A stretch of 64,000 nucleotides of DNA, taken from assembly GCF_023283925.1 (NCBI RefSeq), contig NZ_JAKIKX010000008.1, positions 1-64,000 of the forward strand, in the 5' to 3' direction. A program made the position numbers and the translations under genes. The notes under the pieces were generated by a model. That model had not been told where the DNA came from. It was given only the letters and a program-made list of their open reading frames with translations, and did not search any database. Below are positions 38,748 through 48,491 of this stretch, in pieces. This DNA comes from Shewanella marisflavi. Its GTDB lineage: Bacteria > Pseudomonadota > Gammaproteobacteria > Enterobacterales > Shewanellaceae. The stretch's first letter is position 1, and each line of letters begins with the position of its first letter.

Positions 38748-39716
38748 ATGCAGAAAATTATTTTAGATACGGATCCTGGTATAGATGATGCCATGGCGAT
38801 CTTATTTGCCGAGGCGCATCATGACATATCGCTTGAGGCGATCACCTGTGTTTATGGTAACGCCACCATAGAAAATGCTACGGCAAATGCACTGTTTTTA
38901 AAGCAAAAGTATTCGCTTAAGGCCGATGTGGTAAAAGGAGCCGAAAAGCCCTTGGTACGTCCACCGGTTGGGCCTACAGTGATCGTTCATGGGGAAACGG
39001 GCTTTGGGGACTTTAATGCGCCTCAATCTAATGATTTACAAGCCGATCCCAGACCCGCCTATCAATATATTATCGACAGTGTGAGGGCGCAGCCCGGTGA
39101 AATAACTCTAGTGGCAGTTGGGCCGCTAACCAATCTGGCGTTGGCGCTTCAGGCTGCGCCGGATATCGTCGATCTGGTTAAGGAGGTCGTGGTGATGGGC
39201 GGGGCCTTTGGCGTTAATGGTCATCGCGGTAATGTCACGCCTTACGCTGAAGCCAACATTTATGATGATCCCCATGCGGCCGATCTGGTGTTTACCGCCA
39301 GATGGCCAGTGACCATCATAGGTTTGGATGTAACCCAAGAGAGCTTTTTTACTCGTCAGTATCTCGACGAACTGCGTGATGAAGCGGGTGAGGTGGGGCA
39401 ATTTATCTGGCGAATTAGCCGCTTTTATCTCGATTTTTACTCACAAAAGCTGGGACTTGAGGGTTGTCATGTGCATGATCCATCGGCCATTGCCTATGTG
39501 ATCGACAAGAGCCTGTTTAGTCTGAGGGAGGGACCGGTTCGCGTGGTGACAGATGGACCGGCCGAAGGTCATACCTTACAGAAGTTTGATGGGCGTCAGT
39601 ATCCCCATGATGATTGGCGTGACAAAGCTTCACAGCGTATCGGCGTCGGGGTTGATGATAAGCGTCTATTACGCCTGTATCGTGAGACTTTGGTGGCCTA
39701 CGGTAATCAGTCTTAA
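38748..39716 (+). CDS. Inosine-uridine-preferring nucleoside hydrolase family protein
   Basis: A 322-aa nucleoside N-ribohydrolase. It begins QKIILDTDPGIDDAMAILFA with the calcium-binding DTDPGIDD at 7-14, and has NLALAL (about 119), MGGAFGVNGHRGNVTPYAEANI and the C-terminal HVHDPSAIAY with the catalytic-type His and Asp. The start at 38748 has AAGGGGA upstream; the longer frame to 38688 lacks homology. It releases a base from ribonucleosides for salvage; base preference is not assigned. Confidence 0.9.
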   Translation: MQKIILDTDPGIDDAMAILFAEAHHDISLEAITCVYGNATIENATANALFLKQKYSLKADVVKGAEKPLVRPPVGPTVIVHGETGFGDFNAPQSNDLQADPRPAYQYIIDSVRAQPGEITLVAVGPLTNLALALQAAPDIVDLVKEVVVMGGAFGVNGHRGNVTPYAEANIYDDPHAADLVFTARWPVTIIGLDVTQESFFTRQYLDELRDEAGEVGQFIWRISRFYLDFYSQKLGLEGCHVHDPSAIAYVIDKSLFSLREGPVRVVTDGPAEGHTLQKFDGRQYPHDDWRDKASQRIGVGVDDKRLLRLYRETLVAYGNQS

Positions 39717-39739
39717 GCTAAGGTGAAGCCTGGAGGGAA

Positions 39740-40381
39740 TTAGCCGACCGTTTGTAGTTGTGAGGCGAGTAACCAGAAGGCCAGGCTTATGAAGATAACG
39801 CCCATGAATTTATTCTGATTAGCCCTGAATTTTTCATTATTGAGCAGGGATTGACCTAAGCTGCCAACCAAGGCCACCAGCATCAAGTTAAACACTAGGC
39901 CCATCAGATTAAGTACTAGCCCTAAGGCGAGCATCTGCTGGGTCGAACTGACGGCCAATTGACTGGAGACAAACTGGGGTAGAAACAGCACGAAAAAGAG
40001 TAATGCCTTTGGATTTAATAGGTTACTTACTACTGCACGGCGATAGAGTTGCTTAGCAATTTTGTCTTCTTGAACCAGTTCGGGCGTTTGGGCCGGCGTG
40101 GCGCGCAGACAATCCCAGCCCATCTTTAGCAGGTAGAGGCCGCCTATTATTCGTAACAGCTCCAGAGCAAGTGGGGTTACTGCTATCAATGCCGATACCC
40201 CGAGCGCCGCCAGCAGGGTTAAGATCAATCCCGAGGTGGCATTGCCAAAGCTGGCGTAGATGCCGACCTTCTTGCCATAACTTAGGCTGGAGCTGGCGAT
40301 CAATAACATATCGGGGCCAGGAATAAGGAGCAGAGCGATCACTGTGGTGAGGTAAAGCGGAAGAAGCGCCAGATCTATCAT
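39740..40381 (-). CDS. LysE/RhtB-family amino-acid exporter
   Basis: A 213-aa membrane protein with six predicted helices and the family N terminus LYLTTVIALLLIPGPDMLLIASSSLSYGKKVGIYASFGNATSGL. Other landmarks are GGLYLLKMGWDCLRA and NLLNPKALLFFVLFLPQFV. It probably exports an amino acid or homoserine-lactone-like compound; substrate unknown. A TTG start 11 codons upstream is possible, but the ATG at 40381 gives the family length. It converges with the nucleoside hydrolase gene, stop to stop 23 bp apart. Confidence 0.88.
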   Translation of the reverse strand: MIDLALLPLYLTTVIALLLIPGPDMLLIASSSLSYGKKVGIYASFGNATSGLILTLLAALGVSALIAVTPLALELLRIIGGLYLLKMGWDCLRATPAQTPELVQEDKIAKQLYRRAVVSNLLNPKALLFFVLFLPQFVSSQLAVSSTQQMLALGLVLNLMGLVFNLMLVALVGSLGQSLLNNEKFRANQNKFMGVIFISLAFWLLASQLQTVG

Positions 40382-40593
40382 GATATTTGCAAAAATTTGG
40401 TCGTTTAGGGTCAAACAAGGCGCGGATTGTACAGGGTTAGTAGTAGATTAACAGTGATCTCATAGTTAAAGCCGATATGGTGTTGGCAGCTAAGCTTTAC
40501 GCTTGATAGTAAACAGGTAAAGGTTGCTAGAGCCTGTTTTCCTGCCTAGGTATTTTCACTATACTGCGCTTCCATTTGTGCCGAGTCATATCT

Positions 40594-41292
40594 ATGAAGT
40601 CTCATCAGCCCGTACCGACTACTTATCAAAGAAGACCTGCCACTAAAATCTTCATCATAGGATTGCCTCGAACCGGTACCACCAGCGTAAGTGTTGCCTT
40701 GCTGGAGATGGGCCTTAGAGTGGCGCATCAGGCCTTTACCAAACAGGCGGTTATTCTCGCCGATGCCGTTTCCGACGCGCCTTGTTTTAGCGATTATCGA
40801 CAGCTACATAGCCTGTATCCTGACGCTAAATTTGTTTATCTGGATAGGCCATTAGATGCCTGGGTGCCCTCGATGCAGATGCTGCTGAGCCGAATGCTGG
40901 TGCATCTGGATCAAGGGCGAGGGCGGTTTCATCCTCTGCTTAAGCGCAGTTTTGACTATACCTTTGGTATCTATCGAGTAGCTGATCCTATGGATGCAGA
41001 GCATCTAAAGACTTGCTATCAGGTGCATAAGCAGCAGGTGTTTGAGTTTTTTCATCAAAGCCAGGCGTTTACACAGCAGTTTCTGAGTTTGCAGCTGGAT
41101 CAGCCCCAGAGTTTATCTCGCTTAGCTAGCTTCATTGGTGTGGATATTCCGGTAGCTAGCTCTGAGTATGAATTTCCGCATCTCAATCGAGGACGAAATG
41201 TGGCCAGCTGGGATGAATATAAGCATGAGCTAAAGATCAACAGTAACCTAGCCGGGCCTGAAAATCGCAAGTATTTCAATTACAAGATCTAG
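40594..41292 (+). CDS. Sulfotransferase-family protein
   Basis: A 232-aa protein with a PAPS-type P-loop near the N terminus: IFIIGLPRTGTTSVSVALLEMG (about 19-40). The second element is FVYLDRPLDAWVPSMQMLLSRM, where the RPLDAW stretch resembles the 3'-phosphate-binding region. The C-terminal half (about 130-232) is charged. The catalytic and acceptor sites cannot be assigned. An in-frame TTG six codons upstream lies in a less likely context. It is unaccompanied by sulfate-activation genes. Confidence 0.75.
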   Translation: MKSHQPVPTTYQRRPATKIFIIGLPRTGTTSVSVALLEMGLRVAHQAFTKQAVILADAVSDAPCFSDYRQLHSLYPDAKFVYLDRPLDAWVPSMQMLLSRMLVHLDQGRGRFHPLLKRSFDYTFGIYRVADPMDAEHLKTCYQVHKQQVFEFFHQSQAFTQQFLSLQLDQPQSLSRLASFIGVDIPVASSEYEFPHLNRGRNVASWDEYKHELKINSNLAGPENRKYFNYKI

Positions 41293-41385
41293 TTTATATC
41301 AGAGATAGATTAATTAATGTCGTTTTCGTTTTGGGCCCGCTGCGGGTTATGATCCCCGGGTGTAAATTTACCGACAACAGTTGCC

Positions 41386-43830
41386 ATGACGAGTTTATCT
41401 CTCCCAATCGATACCCTCTACGCAGAGTTTAAAGCTGCCTATCCTAGCCATCATCTGGTGATCGAATCTGATACGGGATCGGGTAAATCGACACGTCTGC
41501 CATTGTGGTGCGCCGAACCGGACGAGCAGGGTAAACGCCCCAGAGTATTAGTGGTGGAACCTCGGCGGGTAGCCTGTTTGGCACTGGCTGAATATGTACA
41601 AGGCTTGACTGATTTAAAAGTAGGGTATGCCATTCGTTTCGATTGCACTGTGACACTAGATACTCAGATAGCCTTCGTGACACCAGGGATTGCGCTGCGC
41701 TGGTTGTCTGGGGATATGGCCGGACTCGGTGAATTCGATACCCTGATGATTGATGAGTTTCATGAGCGGCGTTGGGACACAGATCTGCTGCTGGCATTGC
41801 TAAAACATCGCGACCGCCACCGGCTACTATTGACCTCTGCAACCCTGTCAGGCGAGGTGTTGTGTAATTATCTATCTGATAATAAAAACGTTAATGCTAT
41901 TTGTCTGCAGACGCATGGCAAGAGGTTTCACGTGGAACTTAGGTATCAGGCGAGCGAGAGTCACCATCTGCCGGATATTAGGGGCCTAGAGGAGCGCCTT
42001 GTTGTTGCCCTGACGCAGGCCTTGCAAGATACCCAAGGGGATATACTGGTTTTCTTGCCAGGTAAACGCGAGATCACAGCGGCAATACACAAGTGTCGTG
42101 GGCCATTGGTCGAACTGGACGAGCAGATAAGTTTGTTAGCTCTTCATGGCAGCATAGGGGCCGAAGAGCAGGTCCAAGTATTGCGGGCGAGCAGCAATAG
42201 GCGGGTGATCTTTGCGACCAATATAGCCGAAACTTCATTAACGATTCCCGGTATTACAGGGGTGATAGATTCGGGGCTGGAGCGCCGTACTCATCAACGT
42301 AATGGCCGAACGGTTTTGTCTTTATCTCACATTTCAAAGGCCAGTAGCGAACAACGTATGGGACGCGCTGGGCGAACCCAGGCGGGTCTGTGCATTCGGC
42401 TATGGGGCAAGGCGGCTCCTTTACTGGCTGCTACGCCACCCGAGTTACAACGGGAGGAGTTAGTTGAGCCTATGTTGGCCGCTGCCTGCGCCGGTGCCGA
42501 ATTGGCACAGCTGGATTTTGTTGACCCTCTGCCGGCAAAGTCACTGGAAAAGGCGAGTGCCAAGTTAATGCTTATTGGTGCGTTAGATCAGCTGGGACGG
42601 GTGACTTCCCATGGTCAGCGCCTGTTTCCACTGCCTATCGATACCCAGTTTGCTCACCTTATCAGTGTGATGCCTGATGGGGATTGCCTGGATTTGATGA
42701 TAGATCTTGCCGCCGCGCTGACTACGCCAGGACAGTTTTATCGTCTGCCGAAAGATGAGGCTGAGAGATTAACCTTGTTGCAGTGGGAGCCTTTTGGCTG
42801 CGATGCCTATACCTTGATTAAGCTTCTGCGTTGCCATGATGACGAAATTCCTCTGGTGGAGCTCAATCTGCAAGCCATTGAAGAGGCCAGGCGACTCGCT
42901 AAACAGATCCGCGCGGCACTGGAATGTCCGTCACTCCCTAAGGCTGACTTGAGCGATCCTTTGCTTAGACGCACCTGGGCGATTGCCGTGATGCAGGCTC
43001 TGCCCGAATTGGCCTTTATTTGCCGACTCAAGCGAGACAATGCCTTAGGCAATGGGATAAGTGAGGTATTGATTGGTCGGGAATCCCGCTTTCACCTGCC
43101 GCAAGATGGTGTGACTCTCCCCATTGCTGCCCTGGTATTTGATCAACATGCGACGCCGGGTCGAGGAGTAAAACAAACTCTTAATCTGGCAATTTGTATG
43201 GCTCCCGTCGATAAATCATGGCTCTTGGCTGCGGGGCTAGGACAAGATCGCGTAACCGAGCAATTGAGCTTGGATGAGGTATGTGTCGAACGTGTTTATG
43301 CCGATCGGGTGCTTGAAGTTCGTAGCGAGATAGTCGAGCCAAAGAATGTCATTCAGGCCATGATCACCAGCATAGCCGAGGGCTTGGTTTTTCCTGGGAT
43401 AGCCGAAGCCGTGCGCCAAGATATCGATGCCTGGAATATCTGGGTTAAGCTTGGTGGCTATGAGGAGGCTAAAGCAGCAGGGATTTGCTTGGCAAGTCCA
43501 GATATTGTTGTCTTTGAAGAGTTCTTAGCTCATCGGCTCTCGACTCTTGGCGTCGAGTCTATTGCGGATTTTGAGCTGATAGAAGCAGAGGATCTTCAGT
43601 TTGAAGGGATCCCTGATTGGCTCAGGCAAGAGTTTGATCAGGCTTATCCTCGTGAAGTTATACTGTCGGATCTTAGGATGAGTGTGAGCTATCAGGTGAA
43701 GGGCAGATGGGTAGAGTTAACTTACCTTAGTGGTCAGCGAAAATCTGGGCCAAAACGCTGGGAACTGCCACGCTGGCAGGGATGGCGGGTAAGGTATAAG
43801 AAGGCCAGTCGTGTCATAGATGTTGTGTGA
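41386..43830 (+). CDS. DEAH-box helicase, HrpB-like
   Basis: An 814-aa DExH/D helicase close in length to HrpB. Walker A is DTGSGKSTRLPLW (29-41), motif II is DEFHERR (123-129), motif III is SAT (about 152), motif V is ATNIAETSLTIPGI, and motif VI is QRMGRAGR (near 324). The helicase core is well conserved, but the C-terminal 200 residues diverge from E. coli HrpB, which ends in YPKHVWPDDP. Here the tail reads PREVILSDLRMSVSYQVKGRW and ends KASRVIDVV. It may be a distinct HrpB-like subfamily. No SD is obvious. A parS core lies inside the gene at 41925. Confidence 0.78.
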   Translation: MTSLSLPIDTLYAEFKAAYPSHHLVIESDTGSGKSTRLPLWCAEPDEQGKRPRVLVVEPRRVACLALAEYVQGLTDLKVGYAIRFDCTVTLDTQIAFVTPGIALRWLSGDMAGLGEFDTLMIDEFHERRWDTDLLLALLKHRDRHRLLLTSATLSGEVLCNYLSDNKNVNAICLQTHGKRFHVELRYQASESHHLPDIRGLEERLVVALTQALQDTQGDILVFLPGKREITAAIHKCRGPLVELDEQISLLALHGSIGAEEQVQVLRASSNRRVIFATNIAETSLTIPGITGVIDSGLERRTHQRNGRTVLSLSHISKASSEQRMGRAGRTQAGLCIRLWGKAAPLLAATPPELQREELVEPMLAAACAGAELAQLDFVDPLPAKSLEKASAKLMLIGALDQLGRVTSHGQRLFPLPIDTQFAHLISVMPDGDCLDLMIDLAAALTTPGQFYRLPKDEAERLTLLQWEPFGCDAYTLIKLLRCHDDEIPLVELNLQAIEEARRLAKQIRAALECPSLPKADLSDPLLRRTWAIAVMQALPELAFICRLKRDNALGNGISEVLIGRESRFHLPQDGVTLPIAALVFDQHATPGRGVKQTLNLAICMAPVDKSWLLAAGLGQDRVTEQLSLDEVCVERVYADRVLEVRSEIVEPKNVIQAMITSIAEGLVFPGIAEAVRQDIDAWNIWVKLGGYEEAKAAGICLASPDIVVFEEFLAHRLSTLGVESIADFELIEAEDLQFEGIPDWLRQEFDQAYPREVILSDLRMSVSYQVKGRWVELTYLSGQRKSGPKRWELPRWQGWRVRYKKASRVIDVV
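41925..41938. promoter_or_regulatory. parS core within the HrpB-like gene
   Basis: GTTTCACGTGGAAC fits the parS core GTTNCACGTGNAAC at every fixed position. It lies in codons for KRFHVELRY and is 4.9 kb from oriC. It is probably a ParB loading site. Confidence 0.7.
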
Positions 43831-44219
43831 GGATGAGATCCCAGTCGATCGCGCTAAAAAATAACGAGATGGTTTTGAGTATAACTTTTTTGATTCGATC
43901 GCTTTACGGGATCCAAATTTAGCAGACGTTAAGATATACCTAACTTAAAATAAATAAAAAACAACAACTTGTAGCGTTTAATGAGTTATGCACCAATTTT
44001 GATCGCAAAGTGGATTACTTGTTGATATCTCTGTTGATTAATTCGATCGCCATCTTGGATGTTTATGCACCAATATGAGGAAAGATCCCGCAGCGATCTT
44101 AGGTTTGGTGTTTAAAAAATATATAGGTAAGGCGCAAAATAGCGCTGGTGCTGATACTGAGGTAAGGGCGCTTCTAATGACTGTTTGAAAAGCGCCCTTT
44201 AATAGTGCAATAGATATGC
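43831..44219. other. Intergenic stretch between the HrpB-like gene and mnmE
   Basis: A 389-bp AT-rich gap without a convincing gene. It holds eight GATC sites, a 12-bp direct repeat TTATGCACCAAT at 43986-43997 and 44063-44074 (77 bp apart), and at 44164-44199 a 10-bp stem AAGGGCGCTT/AAGCGCCCTT that may end mnmE transcription though its T-run is weak. Confidence 0.6.
44164..44199 (-). terminator. Stem-loop after mnmE
   Basis: A 10-bp perfect stem (AAGGGCGCTT/AAGCGCCCTT) with a 16-nt loop, 20 bp past the mnmE stop. The T-tract on the minus side is poor, so termination is plausible but weak. Confidence 0.5.
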
Positions 44220-45581
44220 TTATTTGCCGATACAGAAGGAGCCAAAAATTTTGCCTAGTAGATCATCTGAAGTGAACTTACCCGTGATTTCTGATAAGGC
44301 GAGTTGACACATACGCAGCTCCTCTGCCAGGAGCTCACCCGCTTGATACACCTCTAACTGTTCCTGTCCCAAGGTGAGATGACTCGCAGCGAGTTCCAGT
44401 GCCTCGAGATGGCGACGACGGGCAATAAAGCCGCCTTCTAAATTACTCTGATATCCCATTAGCGACTTAAGGTGTGCCTTGAGTTCATCGACACCCGAGC
44501 CTGTCTTGGCTGACAAACGAAACACCTTGTGGCCCTGTTCATCTGTGGCATCTAAGGCTTCTCCAGTAAGATCCGCCTTGTTGCGCACCACGGTAACCCC
44601 CAGATTTTTTGGGAGACGATCGATAAAATCTGGCCAGATATCATGAGGATCGACAGCATCTGTGGTGGTGCCATCAACCATGAAGAGTACCTGATCGGCG
44701 GTTTCTATCTCTGCCCAGGCCCGTTCGATACCTATCTGCTCAACTGTGTCAGTGGTGTCGCGTAGGCCAGCCGTATCTATGATGTGCAGTGGCATGCCAT
44801 CGAGATGAATATGCTCACGTAACACGTCGCGAGTGGTACCGGCTATCTCGGTTACAATGGCTGATTCTTTACCGGCCAGGGCATTGAGCAGGCTGGATTT
44901 TCCTGCGTTAGGGCGACCGGCAATCACCACCTTCATTCCTTCGCGAATAATGGCGCCCTGCTTGGCACTGGACTGTACCGAATCTAATTTATGGATGATC
45001 TTGCTAAGTGAAGCGGCAATTTTACCGTCGGAGAGAAAATCGACCTCCTCGTCAGGAAAGTCTATCGCGGCTTCCACGTAGAGACGCAAATTGGTGACCT
45101 GATCCACCAGCTCATGTACCTGGGTGGAAAACTCGCCCTGAAGTGAATTGAGGGCGCTCTTGGCGGCTTGTTCGCTGGTAGCGTCAATCAGATCGGCAAT
45201 GGCCTCTGCCTGGGTGAGATCCAGCTTGTCATTCATAAAGGCCTGCTCACTAAACTCCCCTGGCTTGGCAATGCGTACACCGTCGACATCCATGACCCGA
45301 TTGATCAGCATGTCGAGGACGATTTGGCCTCCGTGTCCCTGAAGCTCGAGAACATCTTCACCGGTAAAGGAGTTGGGTCCTTTGAAAAACAGGGCTATGC
45401 CTTGGTCTATCACTTCGCCATTTGCGCCTTTAAAGTCACAGTAGTCGGCATAGCGTACCTTGGGAAGGTGCCCTAGTACCGCCATAGCCACCTCGCTGGC
45501 CCTATCGCCTGAGACCCTAATGATACCTACGCCGCCACGTCCGGGTGCGGTTGCTTGTGCCACGATAGTATCTGTCGTCAT
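44220..45581 (-). CDS. mnmE: tRNA uridine-5-carboxymethylaminomethyl modification GTPase MnmE
   Basis: A 453-aa GTPase that with MnmG modifies the wobble uridine of tRNAs. The N-terminal folate-binding domain begins [23 protein letters not shown]. The G domain has [14 protein letters not shown] (about 223-236), DTAGLRD and NKAD. The protein ends FCIGK, carrying the conserved C-terminal Cys of CIGK. The start at 45581 gives the usual length; the 17-codon upstream extension is not conserved. It follows the yidC group on the same strand. Confidence 0.97.
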   Translation of the reverse strand: MTTDTIVAQATAPGRGGVGIIRVSGDRASEVAMAVLGHLPKVRYADYCDFKGANGEVIDQGIALFFKGPNSFTGEDVLELQGHGGQIVLDMLINRVMDVDGVRIAKPGEFSEQAFMNDKLDLTQAEAIADLIDATSEQAAKSALNSLQGEFSTQVHELVDQVTNLRLYVEAAIDFPDEEVDFLSDGKIAASLSKIIHKLDSVQSSAKQGAIIREGMKVVIAGRPNAGKSSLLNALAGKESAIVTEIAGTTRDVLREHIHLDGMPLHIIDTAGLRDTTDTVEQIGIERAWAEIETADQVLFMVDGTTTDAVDPHDIWPDFIDRLPKNLGVTVVRNKADLTGEALDATDEQGHKVFRLSAKTGSGVDELKAHLKSLMGYQSNLEGGFIARRRHLEALELAASHLTLGQEQLEVYQAGELLAEELRMCQLALSEITGKFTSDDLLGKIFGSFCIGK

Positions 45582-45630
45582 TACTCTGTTTCCTGCGCTG
45601 ATGGAGTGAAAGCTGTCTTTATTAAAAAGC

Positions 45631-45666
45631 AAAAAGCGGTCAATACTGAGTATCCGACCGCTTTTT
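45631..45666 (-). terminator. Terminator after yidC
   Basis: An 11-bp stem AAAAAGCGGTC/GACCGCTTTTT with a 14-nt loop, and T-rich flanks on both strands, lies 20 bp past the yidC stop. Confidence 0.85.
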
Positions 45667-45685
45667 CATTAGTTGGAGTTAGAGG

Positions 45686-47314
45686 TTATTTTAACCCTCT
45701 TTTCTCCAAACCGGCATAGATGATCTTCTGCTGGGTAATGGCCACTAAGTTACCGACCAACCAGTAAAGTACCAGACCTGCTGGGAACCATAGGAAGAAG
45801 ACAGTAAAGATAACTGGCATCCACTGCATCATTTTCACCTGCATTGGGTCCATAGTCGGTGCCATTGGCTGCATCTTCTGCATCAGGAACATAGAGACCC
45901 CCATCAGCAGCGGCAGTACATAGTAAGGATCTTGTACCGACAAGTCGGTGATCCATAGCATGAATGGCGCGTGACGTAGCTCATAGCTTTCTAGCAGTAC
46001 CCAGTAGAGTGCAATGAAGATAGGCATCTGTAGCAAGATAGGTAGACAGCCACCCATAGGGTTCACTTTCTCTTTCTTGTACAGTTCCATCATGGCTTGA
46101 CCCATCTTCTGACGGTCATCACCGAAGCGCTCTTTCATATCCTGCAGCTTAGGCTGTAGGTTGCGCATCTTGGCCATAGAGGTGTACTGCGCCTTGGTGA
46201 GCGGGTACAAAAAGCCACGCACGGTCAGAGTGATCAGGATAATTGCCACACCCCAGTTACCCACGAAAGATTGATAGAACATCAATAGCCAGTGAATAGG
46301 GATAGCCAGCCACCATAGGAAACCGTAATCCACTACTAAGTTCAGTGACTCAGAGATGGCCGATAGGGCTTCTTGATCCTTAGGACCTACGTAGAACTGA
46401 GCGCCAATGGTTTGTTGTGTGCCAGGAGCAATATCATACACGGCGCCGCGGAAACCGATATTGGCTAGGCCACCGGCACTTACGCTAGAGAAGATAGTGT
46501 TTTGATCGTTTTCTGGTGGCACCCAAGCCGACACGAAGTAGTGTTGTAGCATTGCAGCCCAACCGCCTAAGGTCTTCTTGTCCAGGTTCTTATCAGCCAT
46601 ATCTTCGAAGCTGTACTTCTCGTAGCGGGTATCGGCTGTTGAGAAGGCGGCACCGCGATAAGTCGGCATCATCATGCTGCTTTCGCTTTTCTTGATGCTG
46701 TGCTTGATCTGACCATACATCTGTACCTGCAACTGCTCGGCTGAGGTATTGTTGATGCGGTAATCGACGCCAATATCAAATTTGCCACGGTGTAGCGTAA
46801 AGACTTTAGTGTAGGTCACACCATTGTCGGCAACATAGGTCAGCGGCACTTCTAGGGTATCTTGGCCATCGGCAAGGGTATAGGTCTGAGCCTGGCTTGC
46901 AAAATGGGCACGTCCCTTACTGCTGCTGTCGATACCGTTACGGCCGATAAGACCACTCTGAGAGATATAGAAGATATCATTGGTTTGCTGTAGCAAAACA
47001 AATGGGTCTTCTTTATCTTCTTCTAACTTGTGACGAACCAAGGCCGAATAAACGATATCACCGCCCACTGGGTTAATTTTCAACACCAGTTGGTCAGTCG
47101 TTACGGTAATGAGTTCTTTAGAGGCTGTAACTGCTTCTGGAAGGGCAGCATCGGCATCAGGAACATCAGCACTGTGTGAATCTGTGACGGTTGAAGCTAC
47201 AACTGAAGATTCAGTGGCAACGGGTTGCGGATTTTTGTCTGTTTGCCATTGCTGCCACAGCAAAAAGCTGACAAAAAGCAGACCGATGAGCAATATATTG
47301 CGTTGAGATTCCAT
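45686..47314 (-). CDS. yidC: Membrane protein insertase YidC
   Basis: A 542-aa insertase for inner-membrane proteins. It has an N-terminal membrane helix (about 6-23), a large periplasmic beta domain to about 340, then the conserved helices with [33 protein letters not shown] and [29 protein letters not shown]. The C terminus is basic. It follows yidD by 3 bp and works with the rnpA/rpmH cluster as in most gammaproteobacteria. Confidence 0.97.
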   Translation of the reverse strand: MESQRNILLIGLLFVSFLLWQQWQTDKNPQPVATESSVVASTVTDSHSADVPDADAALPEAVTASKELITVTTDQLVLKINPVGGDIVYSALVRHKLEEDKEDPFVLLQQTNDIFYISQSGLIGRNGIDSSSKGRAHFASQAQTYTLADGQDTLEVPLTYVADNGVTYTKVFTLHRGKFDIGVDYRINNTSAEQLQVQMYGQIKHSIKKSESSMMMPTYRGAAFSTADTRYEKYSFEDMADKNLDKKTLGGWAAMLQHYFVSAWVPPENDQNTIFSSVSAGGLANIGFRGAVYDIAPGTQQTIGAQFYVGPKDQEALSAISESLNLVVDYGFLWWLAIPIHWLLMFYQSFVGNWGVAIILITLTVRGFLYPLTKAQYTSMAKMRNLQPKLQDMKERFGDDRQKMGQAMMELYKKEKVNPMGGCLPILLQMPIFIALYWVLLESYELRHAPFMLWITDLSVQDPYYVLPLLMGVSMFLMQKMQPMAPTMDPMQVKMMQWMPVIFTVFFLWFPAGLVLYWLVGNLVAITQQKIIYAGLEKRGLK

Positions 47315-47317
47315 AGC

Positions 47318-47572
47318 CTATTTATTACACCTGTTATTTTTTGGGGGGACGGGATCTTCTCCGCCCGGATGTAAAGGGTGACATTTTAATACGCGTTTCC
47401 CTGCAAACCAACTCCCTTTCACAAATCCATGCAATCGAATCGCTTCGAGTGCGTAATTGGAACATGTGGGATGAAAACGGCACTTGGGCCCTAGTATAGG
47501 GCTGATAAAGATTTGATAGCCACGAATCAGCTTGGTGGCTAGCCATTGTAACGGCGACTGAGTTTGCGCCAT
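47318..47572 (-). CDS. yidD: Membrane protein insertion efficiency factor YidD
   Basis: An 84-aa small protein with the YidD signature [35 protein letters not shown] and three conserved cysteines. It assists insertion of membrane proteins near YidC. Its start overlaps the end of rnpA by 34 bp, the usual translational arrangement. Confidence 0.94.
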   Translation of the reverse strand: MAQTQSPLQWLATKLIRGYQIFISPILGPKCRFHPTCSNYALEAIRLHGFVKGSWFAGKRVLKCHPLHPGGEDPVPPKNNRCNK

Positions 47573-47901
47573 AACTTCTCTACCAGTTTGTGCAATGCTG
47601 CATTGTCCATATCCAATACGCCGTTTCTGACGAGCACAACAATATCAAGCGGCGGTAATTCGTGTTGGTGCAAACGAAAATTGTCGCGAATGATACGTTT
47701 AATTCTGTTGCGCTGATTGGCTCGCTTAACATAACGCTTAGCAACAGTTAATCCAATACGAGGATGCTGTAGCTCATTGGGGATGGCAAGTAAGGTTATT
47801 TCAGCAGAAGAAGCTTTGATGGGATTGGAGAATACAGATTTGAATTGCGCGGGAGTTAACAGACGTAACTCCCGCGTAAAGGTATAGCTGGTCACTTGCA
47901 T
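47539..47901 (-). CDS. rnpA: Ribonuclease P protein component RnpA
   Basis: A 120-aa basic protein subunit of RNase P, which processes the 5' ends of tRNAs. Diagnostic are the N-terminal [17 protein letters not shown] and the RNR motif in [19 protein letters not shown] (about 58-76). The gene is 10 bp after rpmH and overlaps yidD. Confidence 0.95.
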   Translation of the reverse strand: MQVTSYTFTRELRLLTPAQFKSVFSNPIKASSAEITLLAIPNELQHPRIGLTVAKRYVKRANQRNRIKRIIRDNFRLHQHELPPLDIVVLVRNGVLDMDNAALHKLVEKLWRKLSRRYNG

Positions 47902-47911
47902 TTCTACTTAA

Positions 47912-48049
47912 TTAAGCAGAAAGACGAGCGCGACCTTTTGCACGACGACGTGCGATGACCTTACGGCCACCAACAGTAGCCATACGAGCGCGGAAGCCGT
48001 GAGAACGCTTGCGCTTCAGGTTGCTAGGTTGAAAAGTACGTTTACTCAT
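47912..48049 (-). CDS. rpmH: 50S ribosomal protein L34
   Basis: A 45-aa ribosomal protein, too small for a 60-residue cut-off. It starts [18 protein letters not shown] and continues with [17 protein letters not shown], the universal L34 sequence. It is the first gene of the leftward rpmH-rnpA-yidD-yidC group, divergent from dnaA. Confidence 0.98.
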
Positions 48050-48491
48050 TATGGCAATCCGTCTTTGTTAGGTGAATAAACCTTATCTCTATAAAAGAGG
48101 TAAGGGCAAAAAAGAGGCCGAATTGTAATCACTTTAGTTAAGCCCGTCAACATGCAAAACCGTTAAGTGAGTAAAATCTGCCTGTAAATCTTCTTATCAA
48201 GTTGTCCATATACACTATCTAGTGTGGATAACTCTGTGAATGGCCACTACATCTTGTGGATCTAGTGATCATTAGCCTGATCGAAGGTCGCTAATTATAG
48301 ATCGATCTGGATCGCTTAATAAAGCTGAGTTTGCAGCTTTATCAGATTATTTTGATCGATGAGGATCGTTAGGGATCCGTGTAAAGAAATAAAGATGATC
48401 TTACTGGGGATAAATCCATTTAAAGGATAGCGATCCTAGTGATCTCACTATAGAATACACCTCTTTTGTATGATCTTTTGGGGATAAGTAC
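48050..48491. promoter_or_regulatory. dnaA-rpmH divergent control region
   Basis: A 442-bp gap. A perfect DnaA box (TGTGGATAA) is at 48223-48231, and weaker relatives are at 48202 and 48255. About 13 GATC sites cluster in 48255-48480, far above expectation. This fits autoregulation by DnaA and SeqA/Dam control of the dnaA operon. No gene is visible; the rpmH leader is on the left side. Confidence 0.75.
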
